From NCBI RefSeq assembly GCF_006335015.1, contig NZ_VDGT01000011.1:162120-226119 (forward strand): 64,000 bases of DNA. Reading direction: 5' to 3'. Below are positions 18,226 through 26,217 of this stretch, piece after piece; within the stretch, counting starts at the first letter, position 1; each line of letters opens with the position of its first letter. A program made the position numbers and the translations under genes. The stretch is from Streptomyces sedi (lineage in GTDB: Bacteria; Actinomycetota; Actinomycetes; Streptomycetales; Streptomycetaceae). The notes beneath the pieces were generated by a model that saw only the letters and a list, made by a program, of their open reading frames with translations, ran no database searches and was not told the origin of the DNA.

Positions 18226-18813
18226 TCAGCCGAGGTCGCGGGCGCCCTCGGGGCTGCGCATGGCGGCGCTGCACGAGTAGGTGCGCGGCTTGTCGGGGTC
18301 GGCGCCGGCCGGGCCGCCGAGCACGACGGTCTCGCCCGCGCCGCCCAGCGAGGCGCTGTGCGCGAAGGTGCAGATGATCTGCGTCAGGGCCAGCTCGGGG
18401 ATCTCGCTGGGGCGCCGGTTGAGGCGGACGGTCCTGCCCGTCTCGTCCTCCTCCACCCGCTCGACCCGGAGATGGCCGGGGACCGCGCTGGTGAACCCGG
18501 CGGCCTTCTCGGCCTCCTCCGGATCGTTCTGGAGCTGGCCGAGCAGCGCGACGGCCACCTCGGCGTAGTCGGACGGCTCGGTGGCGGTCGCCGCAGACAT
18601 GACGCGGGCGACGGACTCGACGCGCTGCCCGCAGACCAGATAGATCTCGGTGTGGTGCTCGCCCCTGGCGGGGGCGTCGCAGGAGGCGCGGGTGGGCGCG
18701 GGTCCCGCGTCGACGGGCACGTCGGTCTCCCGGATGCCGCAGCCGGTCGCGGCGGCCACCGTCAGCAGCCCGGCGAGCAGCGCGCCCCCGCCGGCCCTCG
18801 CTCCGCCCCTCAC
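18226..18813 (-). CDS. Lipoprotein co-transcribed with afsQ2
   Basis: A 195-residue exported lipoprotein with a hydrophobic signal and a lipobox AATGC (Cys25). The mature domain has Cys residues that could form disulfides (CDAP, LVCGQ, IICTF, YSCSA). The GTG start overlaps the afsQ2 stop in a GTGA pair, so it is translated with the sensor kinase. I recall a lipoprotein gene in the same place beside afsQ2 in S. coelicolor. A role in modulating the sensor, as CseA does for CseC, is inference. Confidence 0.78.
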   Translation of the reverse strand: MRGGARAGGGALLAGLLTVAAATGCGIRETDVPVDAGPAPTRASCDAPARGEHHTEIYLVCGQRVESVARVMSAATATEPSDYAEVAVALLGQLQNDPEEAEKAAGFTSAVPGHLRVERVEEDETGRTVRLNRRPSEIPELALTQIICTFAHSASLGGAGETVVLGGPAGADPDKPRTYSCSAAMRSPEGARDLG

Positions 18814-20507
18814 CGCCGGTCCTCCTCGGCCGAACCGTCGTACGTCTCCTTGCCGCTTCCCTTGTCGCTTCGCTCGCCGCGGCGCGGTGCCGGTGTGGCC
18901 GGCCTGCCCGGCGGAACGGAGGCGCCGCCTCCCGGGGGCGTCTCCTGTCCGCTGTCCGGGTCGTCCGCGCGGTCCTCGGGGAGGCCGGGGTCGTGGGGGA
19001 GGCGCAGGGTGAAGACCGCGCCGCCCACCGGGTCGTTGTGGACGGTGATGTCACCGCCGTGCAGATGGGCGTTCTCCATCGCGATGGAGAGCCCGAGGCC
19101 GCTGCCGTCCGAGCGCGGCCGGGAGGCGGACGCCTTGTAGAAGCGGTCGAAGACGTGCGGCAGCACGTCCTCCGGTATCCCCGGCCCCTGGTCGGCGACC
19201 TCGACGCTGACCAGCCGGCCGCCCTCGTCGTCCTCGTGCTCGCGGACCGTGACCCGCACAGGGGAGCCGCCGTGCTTGAGCGCGTTGCCGATGAGGTTGG
19301 CCAGCACGACGTCCAGCCGGCGCGGGTCGAGCCGCGCGGTGATGGAACGGTCCGCGTCCAGGTGCACCGCGTCCAGCCAGGCGCGGGCGTCGATGCAGGC
19401 GGTGACCTGGTCGGCTATGTTCACGTCGTCCAGCACCATCTTGGCGGTGCCGGCGTCGAACCTGGTGACCTCCATAAGGTTCTCCACCAGGTCGTTCAGC
19501 CGCCGGGTCTCGCTGACCACCAGCTGCACGGCGGGCGCGACGCGCGGGTCGAGCGTCTCGACCTCGTCCTCCAGCAGCTCCGTCATCGCGGTGATCGCGG
19601 TCATCGGGGTGCGCAGCTCGTGCGACATGTCGGCGACGAAGCGGCGGCTGGAGGTCTCCCGGTCGCTCAGGTCCTGGACCTGCGCCTCCAGGGAGGCGGC
19701 GGCGTTGTTGAACGTCCTGGTCAGCTCGGCGAGTTCGTCGGCGCCGCGCACCGCGAGCCGGGTGTCGAGCTTGCCCTCGCCCAGCCGCCTGGCCGCGTTG
19801 CTCAGCCGCTGCACCGGGCGCAGCACCATGGTGGCGGCGCCCTGCGCCAGCAGCACCGAGCCGATCACGGCCAGCGCGGTGGCGACGCCGAGCGAGACCG
19901 CCAGGGAGTTGAGGTCGTCGCGTTCCGGCGCCAGCGAGGCCAGCAGATAGCCGGCCGGGCCGCCGCCTATGACCTGCGCGCCGCCGACGAGATAGGGGTC
20001 GCCGTCGAGGCTGATCCGCTGCCAGTACAGGTGGTACTGGTCGTCCTCCGGCTGCCCCTCCCTGCGGTCCCGGACGGCGTCCCGCAGCGAGTCGGGCACC
20101 ATCTCGCGGGTGAACACCGCCGGGTCGGACTCCGCGCGGCAGTCGCCCTCGGGCAGCCGGGCGTCCTCCAGCACCACCTCGTAGTGGAAGGTGCGGTTGG
20201 CGACCCGGTCGGCCATCAGCCGCAGCGCGTCGCAGGTCGGCTGGTCGGGCAGGGCGCCGGCGCGGTCGCCGAGCGACTGGCTGAAGTCGCTGAGCGCCGA
20301 CTCCTGGGCGCGGGTGAGGACCGCGTCCCTGTTCAGCCAGTAGGCGATGCCCGAGACGGAGACGGCCGCGACCAGGGCGACCAGGGCGAAGACCGTGACC
20401 AGCCGCAGCCGCAGGCTGGTGAGACTCAGCAGGGTGTGCGCCCAGCGGCGCAGCCGTCCCCTGGGGCGGGGGGCGTCGTCCGCCTCCCCACGCCGCGCTC
20501 CCTTCAT
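18810..20507 (-). CDS. afsQ2: Sensor histidine kinase AfsQ2
   Basis: Membrane sensor kinase, 565 residues. Order: cytosolic N-terminus, TM1 (about 33-57), extracytoplasmic sensor (about 58-190), TM2 (about 200-222), HAMP (VLRPVQRLSNAARRLGEGKL), dimerisation domain with the phosphoacceptor in FVADMSHELRTPM, and HATPase with N box (ANLIGNALKHGG), DQGPGIP and GSGLGLSIA. It follows afsQ1 by 37 bases and overlaps the lipoprotein gene. In Streptomyces AfsQ1/Q2 controls antibiotic production and nitrogen-related genes. The gene name rests on the highly characteristic AfsQ1 neighbour and divergent sigQ. Confidence 0.92.
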   Translation of the reverse strand: MKGARRGEADDAPRPRGRLRRWAHTLLSLTSLRLRLVTVFALVALVAAVSVSGIAYWLNRDAVLTRAQESALSDFSQSLGDRAGALPDQPTCDALRLMADRVANRTFHYEVVLEDARLPEGDCRAESDPAVFTREMVPDSLRDAVRDRREGQPEDDQYHLYWQRISLDGDPYLVGGAQVIGGGPAGYLLASLAPERDDLNSLAVSLGVATALAVIGSVLLAQGAATMVLRPVQRLSNAARRLGEGKLDTRLAVRGADELAELTRTFNNAAASLEAQVQDLSDRETSSRRFVADMSHELRTPMTAITAMTELLEDEVETLDPRVAPAVQLVVSETRRLNDLVENLMEVTRFDAGTAKMVLDDVNIADQVTACIDARAWLDAVHLDADRSITARLDPRRLDVVLANLIGNALKHGGSPVRVTVREHEDDEGGRLVSVEVADQGPGIPEDVLPHVFDRFYKASASRPRSDGSGLGLSIAMENAHLHGGDITVHNDPVGGAVFTLRLPHDPGLPEDRADDPDSGQETPPGGGASVPPGRPATPAPRRGERSDKGSGKETYDGSAEEDRR

Positions 20508-20544
20508 CAGCCGCGCTCCCGGAGCGGCCCGCGCCGCGAGGTCA

Positions 20545-21219
20545 TCAGGGCGCGTCCAGCCGGTAGCCCACGCCGCGCACCGTGCGGATCAGCTTCGGCG
20601 ACGACGGCACGTCCTCGACCTTGGCGCGCAGTCGCTGTACACAGGCGTCCACCAACCGGGAGTCGCCCAGGTAGTCGTGCTCCCAGACCAGCCGCAGCAG
20701 TTGCTGCCGCGAGAGCGCCTGCCCGGGGCGGCGGCTCAGTTCCAGCAGCAGCCGCAGCTCGGTCGGGGTCAGCTGGAGGTCGACGCCGTCCCTGGTGACC
20801 GTCATCGCGGAACGGTCGATCACCAGCGAGCCGAACGTGACCGCGTCGTTGGACTCCCGTTCGCCCCTGCGCATCACCGCGCGGATACGGGCGTCGAGGA
20901 CCCGGCCCTGCACCGGCTTGACGACGTAGTCGTCGGCGCCGGACTCCAGGCCGACCACGACGTCGATGTCGTCGCTGCGCGCGGTGAGCAGGATGATGGG
21001 GAGCTGATCGGTGCGCCGGATGCGACGGCACACCTCGAAGCCGTCGATGCCGGGCAGCATGACGTCGAGCACGATCAGATCGGGACGCTGCTCACGCAGC
21101 GACTGGAGGCCGTCCTCGCCCGTGGGCGCGGTCACCACCCGGTGTCCCTGGCGGGTCAGGCTCATCTCCAGGGCCGTGCGTACCGCCTCGTCGTCCTCGA
21201 TCAGCAACAGGAAAGCCAC
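20545..21219 (-). CDS. afsQ1: Response regulator AfsQ1
   Basis: OmpR/PhoB-type response regulator, 224 residues. The receiver domain has the acidic pair in LIEDDEA, the phosphoacceptor Asp in LIVLDVMLPG and Lys in VVKPVQ; the winged-helix output domain ends IRTVRGVGYRLD. Starting at the GTG at 21219 places the acceptor at residue 52, the position I recall for S. coelicolor AfsQ1; an ATG at 21228 would add three residues. The sequence closely matches AfsQ1 as I remember it. It forms an operon with afsQ2 and the lipoprotein gene and is divergent from sigQ. Confidence 0.94.
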   Translation of the reverse strand: MAFLLLIEDDEAVRTALEMSLTRQGHRVVTAPTGEDGLQSLREQRPDLIVLDVMLPGIDGFEVCRRIRRTDQLPIILLTARSDDIDVVVGLESGADDYVVKPVQGRVLDARIRAVMRRGERESNDAVTFGSLVIDRSAMTVTRDGVDLQLTPTELRLLLELSRRPGQALSRQQLLRLVWEHDYLGDSRLVDACVQRLRAKVEDVPSSPKLIRTVRGVGYRLDAP

Positions 21220-21407
21220 ACGGCTCATTGTGGCCCATGAAGCGTTCGGAGTTCGACCGTCCCGACCTGAGTCCTGCCCCACAGCCGCCGGCGCCCGTGC
21301 GGGGCCGTCGAGCAGGCCGTTCGACAGGTCGCCGAGCGAGTCGTTGAACGGTCAACACCCTTGTGCCACAGGCGACTCACGGGTAACCCGACCTGGTCCT
21401 CGGCGCT

Positions 21408-21423
21408 GTGACACCGCTGTGAC
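21408..21423. promoter_or_regulatory. AfsQ1 box upstream of sigQ
   Basis: GTGAC-ACCGCT-GTGAC matches exactly the direct-repeat consensus GTnAC-n6-GTnAC reported for AfsQ1 binding. It lies 82 bases before the sigQ start and 189 bases from the afsQ1 start, so it probably activates sigQ. Confidence 0.75.
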
Positions 21424-21505
21424 AGTTGGGGGACCCGGTCATGAAACTGGACCGGCAATGTATTCGGCAACGGACAGGGAACGACCTTCTTGATGGGGGA
21501 AGCGG

Positions 21506-22231
21506 ATGAGCGTCATGCATCACACCACCAACCCGGCGGTGACTGACACGCACGCCACCGCCCCGATGGTTCCCGTCCGGCACGGGGAGAAGTCCGGTGT
21601 CGCGCTTCGGCATGGGGGTCGTCGCGGCACCGGGCACCAGCGTCCATCGCATCTGACCGCGGTGGGCGTCACGGGGGGCCGCACAGGGAGCGCGCGGCGC
21701 GAGGGGGCCGCGGAGGCGGAGTTCACCGCCTACGTGCGCGAGCGTCGCGCCTCCCTGTACGCCACGGCCTACCACCTCACGGGGGACAGGTTCGAGGCGG
21801 AGGACCTGCTCCAGAGCGCGTTGCTCTCCACCTACCGTGCCTGGGACCGGATCAGCGACAAGGCCGCGGTCGGGGGCTACCTGCGGCGCACCATGACCAA
21901 CCTGCACATCAGCGCCTGGCGGCGGCGGAAGCTCAACGAGTACCCGACCGAGGAACTGCCCGAGGCGCCGGGCGACCAGGAGCCCATGCGCGGCACGGAG
22001 TTGCGCACGGTGCTCTGGCAGGCGCTCGCCAAGCTGCCCGAGCAGCAGCGCACCATGCTGGTGCTCCGCTACTACGAGGGCCAGACCGACCCGGAGATCG
22101 CCGACACGCTCAACATCAGTGTCGGAACGGTCAAGAGCAGCATCTGGCGCACCCTGCGCCGGCTGCGCGAGGACCGGGTGCTGGCCCAGGGCCACGGCGA
22201 GGAGGAGTCCTTCGGGGCGCTGGTCGCGTAA
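21506..22231 (+). CDS. sigQ: ECF-type sigma factor SigQ
   Basis: RNA polymerase sigma factor of the SigE-like ECF group, 241 residues. A basic, disordered N-terminal extension of about 70 residues precedes region 2 (FTAYVRERRASLYATAYHLT, then FEAEDLLQSALLSTYRAWDR) and region 4 (LPEQQRTMLVLRYYEGQTDP and a helix-turn-helix through SVGTVKSSIWRTLRRL). GGGGGAAG precedes the ATG at 21506. The divergent position next to afsQ1 and the AfsQ1 box upstream identify it as SigQ. A G-rich tandem array follows the stop codon. Confidence 0.92.
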   Translation: MSVMHHTTNPAVTDTHATAPMVPVRHGEKSGVALRHGGRRGTGHQRPSHLTAVGVTGGRTGSARREGAAEAEFTAYVRERRASLYATAYHLTGDRFEAEDLLQSALLSTYRAWDRISDKAAVGGYLRRTMTNLHISAWRRRKLNEYPTEELPEAPGDQEPMRGTELRTVLWQALAKLPEQQRTMLVLRYYEGQTDPEIADTLNISVGTVKSSIWRTLRRLREDRVLAQGHGEEESFGALVA

Positions 22232-22250
22232 GCGGCCGGCCGCCGGAGGC

Positions 22251-22403
22251 GGGGGGAAACACGGGGGAACAACGGGGGACACGGGGAACGGGGGAGATAA
22301 CGGGGGATACGGGGGTAACGGGGGAACACGGGGGATAAAGGGGCGCGGGGGAGCGCCCGGAGGGGAACACGGGGGTATCGGGGGATACGGGGGAACGCGG
22401 GGG
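22251..22403 (+). repeat. G-run minisatellite behind sigQ
   Basis: About fifteen runs of four to six G, mostly spaced by 3-5 bases such as AAC, ATAC, TAAC or AACAC, in about 150 bases. The unit is roughly ACGGGGGAT or CGGGGGAAC. All long runs are on the sigQ sense strand, so the sigQ mRNA 3' region could fold into stacked G-quadruplexes. No gene is visible here; the long reading frames on both strands are low-complexity shadows. Confidence 0.85.
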
Positions 22404-22493
22404 CGTGGAGTTCGGTCGGCCGGGGGGTCTGGCCGGTCTCCGCGCCCCCGCTCTTTCGTGTTCGGGGGACGGTTCAGGCCCGCTCTTCCGCCA

Positions 22494-22718
22494 TCAGGCT
22501 CTCCGGCCGACTTCAACTCCCGCGCCCGGAGTCCGCTTCGCGTACGAGACGAACACGCCCCAGGCATCCCGCCGGGCGGCTATCGTTCCCCTTCCGCGTG
22601 CCTTGGTGTCTCGCACTCTCACCCGCCCTGGGTCGTTGTCGGCTACCTCGACACAGCTGTCGGACTTGGTGTAGGTGCTGGTGCGCCAGTTGGGGACCAC
22701 AGTGCTCGCGCAGTTCAT
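22494..22718 (-). CDS. DUF397 small protein
   Basis: A 74-residue protein of the DUF397 family. It shows the family pattern: W-x-TSTYTKSDSCVEVA, then RVRVRDTKARG and a final DAWGVFV. These small proteins are encoded in large numbers in Streptomyces next to DUF5753-type XRE regulators (WhiJ/AbaA-like loci) and are thought to antagonise their partner. The gene lies 10 bases downstream of such a regulator gene. The ATG at 22718 is the first start; the C-terminus after YAKR is unusually basic. Confidence 0.85.
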   Translation of the reverse strand: MNCASTVVPNWRTSTYTKSDSCVEVADNDPGRVRVRDTKARGRGTIAARRDAWGVFVSYAKRTPGAGVEVGRRA

Positions 22719-22728
22719 GAGGACTTTC

Positions 22729-23583
22729 CTAGTCGGTCGGCAGTTGGTCGTAGTGGTGGATCGCCCGGAGGACGAGTTCGCGGACGGCGGTGCCGTAGAC
22801 GGCCGACTGCTTCAGCAGGGCGAACGCCTTGGTGTACATCTCGATCTCGCGGGGCTGGGTGACGGACAGCTCGGCCGAGTAGGTCTCGACGAGGACCAGT
22901 CGGTCATCGAACATCGAAAACGAGTTGCCCGGCCAGATGGCGACCGGTGCCGTCCTGGGGATGATGCCGAGGCTGAGGCGGGGCAGCCGCATCACGGCCA
23001 GGAGCCGGTCGAGTTGGCCCTTCATGGTCTCGGGGCCGCCGAAGTTGGTGTACAGCGCCTGTTCGCCGAGGAGGACGTTGAAGATCTTCTCGCCTCGGTA
23101 CAGGTAGCGCTGGCGTTCCAGCCGTTTGGCGACGGCTGCCTCGGCGTCGTCCGGGACCTCGTAGAAGCCGACGACCTGGTCGAAGACCGCTGCGGCGTAC
23201 TCGGAGGTCTGGATCGTTCCCCAGATGACCGTGGGGTGCCAGATGCGGAACACCCTGGTCTTGCCGTAGACGGGAATCGCTTGTTGCTGTCGTTGCTCGG
23301 CGCCGGTGCGCAGCAACCTGCGCAGGTCGAGCCAGAGTTCGTCCACATGGCGAACGATCGCGATCAGGTCGCCGAGTTGGTCGTTCTGTCCGGTGGCCTG
23401 GCACCAGATCCGGATGTCGTCCTCGCTGGGCCGCTGCCTGCCGTTCTCGATCCGGGAGACCTTCGACTCCTGCCAGGAGGTGGCGCGCGCGAACGCCCGG
23501 CCGCTGGTGAATCCGGCGTCCTTACGGAAGCCGCGCAGCCGGGCGCCGAGCGCCTGAAGTGCCTCTTCTACCTGGGTGGTCAC
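22729..23583 (-). CDS. XRE-family regulator with DUF5753 domain (WhiJ-like)
   Basis: DNA-binding regulator, 284 residues. The N-terminal XRE helix-turn-helix spans about residues 8-60 (LGARLRGFRKDAGFTSGRAF, then WQESKVSRIENGRQRP). The rest is DUF5753, with its typical WHPTVIWGTIQTSEYAAAVF, RQRYLYRGEKIFNVLLGEQA and SFSMFDDRLVLVETYSAEL. The GTG at 23583 gives the normal family start; longer readings run antisense to no known domain. It lies 7 bases after the DUF6879 gene and 10 before DUF397, forming a three-gene regulatory cassette. Effector unknown. Confidence 0.9.
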   Translation of the reverse strand: MTTQVEEALQALGARLRGFRKDAGFTSGRAFARATSWQESKVSRIENGRQRPSEDDIRIWCQATGQNDQLGDLIAIVRHVDELWLDLRRLLRTGAEQRQQQAIPVYGKTRVFRIWHPTVIWGTIQTSEYAAAVFDQVVGFYEVPDDAEAAVAKRLERQRYLYRGEKIFNVLLGEQALYTNFGGPETMKGQLDRLLAVMRLPRLSLGIIPRTAPVAIWPGNSFSMFDDRLVLVETYSAELSVTQPREIEMYTKAFALLKQSAVYGTAVRELVLRAIHHYDQLPTD

Positions 23584-23590
23584 GGGCGGT

Positions 23591-24163
23591 TCAGGACAGC
23601 TGGTAGTCGCGGTGCGGAACGGCGGCGGCCCAGAGCCGGTCCCGCAGGCGGACGCAGGCGGCCACGGTCTCTGGGGCCTGGACCAGCTCCGAGCCGAGGA
23701 CCCGGCCGTCTCCGTCGAAGTGGCCGACGGCGAGGAGGCGGTCATCGAACAGCCACCAGTCGTTGCCTCCTACAGGAAGAGCGAGGCCGGTCGGCAGTCG
23801 GTGTCGGGGCAGCCAGCGGATGTCCTCGCCGGCCTCCTCGTTGAGGCGGGTGGTGGCGTGTTCCCAGCGGATGTAGGGACTGGGCGGCTCGGTGACCACG
23901 CGCACTCGCCGGACCGTGCGCCCCTCGCTCGTGAGGCGTCGTATCAGCCGTGTCCAGGGGGCCATGTAGGAGTGGTCGACGTTCTCACCGCGCAGCCAGC
24001 TGGTGAACGGGCTGTCCTCGTCGGGAACGGAGTAGTCGTCCCGCAGTTCCAGGTGGAACGCGTCCCGCTCGACGCTCTCAAAGAGCTGGTTGCGCTCGGC
24101 GCTGGAGATCAGCTCCTCCCCGCCGTGTTCTCGACCAACCCACCGAGCACAGCCGATCCCCAC
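23591..24163 (-). CDS. DUF6879 family protein
   Basis: A protein of about 190 residues matching DUF6879: an AFHLELRDDY-like start, then VRRVRVVTEPPSPYIRWEHA, a GEDIRWLPRH centre, DWWLFDDRLLAVGHFD and a final AAAVPHRDYQLS. These proteins are typically encoded with DUF397/XRE pairs. The function is unknown. The start is uncertain: GTG at 24163 gives 17 residues before the family start, while a GGGAGGAG lies just before a CTG-ATC at about 24112. It leads the leftward cassette and is divergent from the exonuclease-kinase-NUDIX operon. Confidence 0.8.
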   Translation of the reverse strand: MGIGCARWVGREHGGEELISSAERNQLFESVERDAFHLELRDDYSVPDEDSPFTSWLRGENVDHSYMAPWTRLIRRLTSEGRTVRRVRVVTEPPSPYIRWEHATTRLNEEAGEDIRWLPRHRLPTGLALPVGGNDWWLFDDRLLAVGHFDGDGRVLGSELVQAPETVAACVRLRDRLWAAAVPHRDYQLS

Positions 24164-24244
24164 CAGTAACGTCCCTAGGGCAAGCGGTGGGACCAGCCCC
24201 GGCAACGGTCGCCGGCCCCACCACCGCCCCGTTGGAGAGACGCC

Positions 24245-25045
24245 GTGATCACCACCAGCAACCTGACCAGCCCCACCCGCGCCCCCAAAAAGCCCTCCGG
24301 AACCGTGCGGTTGGCGTCCATCGATGTCGAGTGGACCAAGAACTACCGGATCAAGAACGGCAACCGGCCCTTCTGCTACTCCGTCGTCTGGCTCGACCTC
24401 CCCGCAAGCACGCCGGCCCCGTCCGACCTCGCGCACGTCCCGTTCCACTTCACCAGCGTCTACGTCGAGGACGCCGATGAACAGCCGGCCCTGGTGCGCT
24501 CGGCCGCCAATGCCCTGCGCACCGCCACCAACAGCGCGGACCTGATCACCGGGCACCAGCTCTGCTCGGATCTCGCCGTCCTCGCCGCCACCGCCGACCG
24601 GCCCCAACCCACCATCGACCAGGCCCGCGCCTCCTGGAAGCAGCGCAACGCCCCAGCCGAGGGGGACCCCCGCTACCTGGACACCCGCTTCGACGCCGGT
24701 CACCTGCTGACCGGCACCTCGCGCCGCCTGGTCGACGTGTGCGCCGAGCTCCGCCTTGACGTCACCCAACCCGAACTCCGCGGCACCTCGATGACCGCCC
24801 TCCACCGTCGCTGGCTCACCGAAGCGGACACGACCGCCCGGGAGAAGATCAGCGTCCTCAACCTCCGCCATTCCCTGTCCACCGCCTATGTCGCCGCCCA
24901 CGCGGCCGGCCTGGGCCACTGGGCACCCGAGGGACTCAACGTCAACCGCGTCCTGGCCGCCACCACCGGCGCCTGGGACTGGCTCGCCTCCCCCACCTTC
25001 CACACCCTGCTGGGAGAACCATGCCTATCCGCGACTGCACCGTGA
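24245..25045 (+). CDS. Putative DEDD-type 3'-5' exonuclease-like protein
   Basis: A 266-residue soluble protein. An ExoI-like DxE motif is visible in ASIDVEW (Asp27, Glu29), and an ExoII-like ITGHQLCSDL places a possible acidic ligand at Asp109. YLDTRFD at 144-150 may add another. The last motif (NLRHSLSTAYV near 206-216) lacks the usual Asp, so catalysis is uncertain. The RNase H-like fold is my inference from motif order. GTG at 24245 is the start. The gene overlaps the downstream P-loop kinase by 25 bases, so the two are probably coupled. Confidence 0.65.
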   Translation: MITTSNLTSPTRAPKKPSGTVRLASIDVEWTKNYRIKNGNRPFCYSVVWLDLPASTPAPSDLAHVPFHFTSVYVEDADEQPALVRSAANALRTATNSADLITGHQLCSDLAVLAATADRPQPTIDQARASWKQRNAPAEGDPRYLDTRFDAGHLLTGTSRRLVDVCAELRLDVTQPELRGTSMTALHRRWLTEADTTAREKISVLNLRHSLSTAYVAAHAAGLGHWAPEGLNVNRVLAATTGAWDWLASPTFHTLLGEPCLSATAP

Positions 25046-25632
25046 TCGCCATTGAGGGAACCCAGGCCGCCGGCAAGACCACCCTCGTCCACGCCCTGAC
25101 TGCCCACTACCGCGAACGGGCCGTCAACGTCACCTGCACCGGCGAACCCGCCCGCACCAGCCCGTTCATGGAGGCCGTCGTCCTCCACGGCCAGGGCACC
25201 TTCGACCTCGCCGCCGAACTCGACCTCTTCGCCCTCCACCTCACCACCCCGTTACGCGCCGCCCGCAACCACCGCCTGCTGATCACCGACAAGACCCCGG
25301 CCAACGTCCTCGCCCTGGCCCGCCTCATCCTCGACCCCAACGAACCCGGCGTGGCCGCCACCCTGACCGCCATGGAAGCCCTCTGCGCGGCCTGGATGCC
25401 CACCGCCTACGACCTCGTCGTCCACTGCCGCGACCGGTTCGACCAACGCGCCGGCGGGGACCGCTTCCGGGACAAGGTCCTCACCCTCCAGGAGCAGGCA
25501 GACCACGCCGTCCTCGACGCCTGCACCGCGACCGGCGTGCCCCTCGTCGAACTCCCCACCGGCCTCGACACATCCCAACGTGTCGAGTGGACAGTCCAGC
25601 AGCTCACGCTCCGCGCACTCCCACCCCGCTGA
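25021..25632 (+). CDS. P-loop nucleotide kinase (dTMP kinase-like/AAA_28)
   Basis: A 203-residue P-loop protein that probably phosphorylates a nucleotide or related small molecule. Walker A is GTQAAGKTT (residues 13-21). ITDKTPANVLA supplies a substrate-site Asp-Lys pair and CRDRFDQRAGGDRF a lid-like Arg cluster. It resembles dTMP kinase and NadR-like kinases, but a housekeeping tmk would not be expected here. Leu78 is encoded by TTA (25252-25254), the only in-frame TTA I noticed in the window, implying bldA-dependent translation. It overlaps the exonuclease-like gene and precedes the NUDIX gene. Confidence 0.75.
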   Translation: MPIRDCTVIAIEGTQAAGKTTLVHALTAHYRERAVNVTCTGEPARTSPFMEAVVLHGQGTFDLAAELDLFALHLTTPLRAARNHRLLITDKTPANVLALARLILDPNEPGVAATLTAMEALCAAWMPTAYDLVVHCRDRFDQRAGGDRFRDKVLTLQEQADHAVLDACTATGVPLVELPTGLDTSQRVEWTVQQLTLRALPPR

Positions 25633-25688
25633 CACTGCCCGACTCGCTAATGTCCCCCCACCCAGGCACCACATCGGGGAAGGGACCC

Positions 25689-26138
25689 ATGGCCGCCCAC
25701 ACCGTCATCGACGTCATGATCATCCTGGAGCGCGAGGACCGCCACATCCTGCTCGCCGAGCGCGCCAACACCGGCTACGCAGACGGGCTCCTCAACCTTC
25801 CAAGCGGCAAGGTCGAGCCGGGCGAGAACGTCATCGACGCCGCCGCCCGCGAAGCCCATGAAGAGATCGGCGTCACGATCGAACCGGCCGCCCTGCGCAC
25901 CGTCCACGCCATGCACTACCGCAACCCCGAAGGCCAACCCCGCCTCGGCTGGTTCCTCGCCACCCCCCACTGGCGCGGCCACCCCAGCAACGCCGAACCC
26001 CACAAGTGCGCGGGGATCAGCTGGCATCCTGCCGACAACCTCCCACCCACCACCGTCCCCTACAACGCCCTCGGCATCGCCCACTACCTCAAGGGCGAGA
26101 CCTTCTCCGTCCACGGATGGAACAACGAGAGACCATGA
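25689..26138 (+). CDS. NUDIX hydrolase
   Basis: A 149-residue NUDIX pyrophosphohydrolase. The Nudix box is complete: GKVEPGENVIDAAAREAHEEIGV (written in two parts, GKVEPGE and REAHEEIGV) with catalytic Glu residues in REAHEE. The N-terminus VIDVMIILEREDRHILLAER is typical of the family. GGGAAGGG precedes the ATG. It follows the kinase by 56 bases, probably in one operon, and would hydrolyse a nucleoside diphosphate linked to another group. A converging hairpin ends the unit. Confidence 0.88.
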   Translation: MAAHTVIDVMIILEREDRHILLAERANTGYADGLLNLPSGKVEPGENVIDAAAREAHEEIGVTIEPAALRTVHAMHYRNPEGQPRLGWFLATPHWRGHPSNAEPHKCAGISWHPADNLPPTTVPYNALGIAHYLKGETFSVHGWNNERP

Positions 26139-26175
26139 ACGCCCTTCAGCGGCTGTGCATCGTGGACCGCCGCGA

Positions 26176-26206
26176 CGCCCCGGGGCCCGTGGTGAGCCCC
26201 GGGGCG
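26176..26206. terminator. Bidirectional hairpin between NUDIX and aldehyde dehydrogenase genes
   Basis: CGCCCCGGGGC (26176-26186) pairs perfectly with GCCCCGGGGCG (26196-26206) around a 9-base loop. It lies between convergent genes. Confidence 0.7.
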
Positions 26207-26217
26207 AACGGACCGGT

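Noticed and set aside
22119..22862. Gly/Arg-rich protein encoded by the G-run array after sigQ
   Set aside because: The frame exists only because G runs avoid stop codons; it has no start signal and is antisense to the DUF397 gene at its end.
22494..26138. Prophage or integrative element
   Set aside because: No integrase, excisionase, tRNA target or flanking direct repeats were seen around the island, so acquisition by such an element is not supported.
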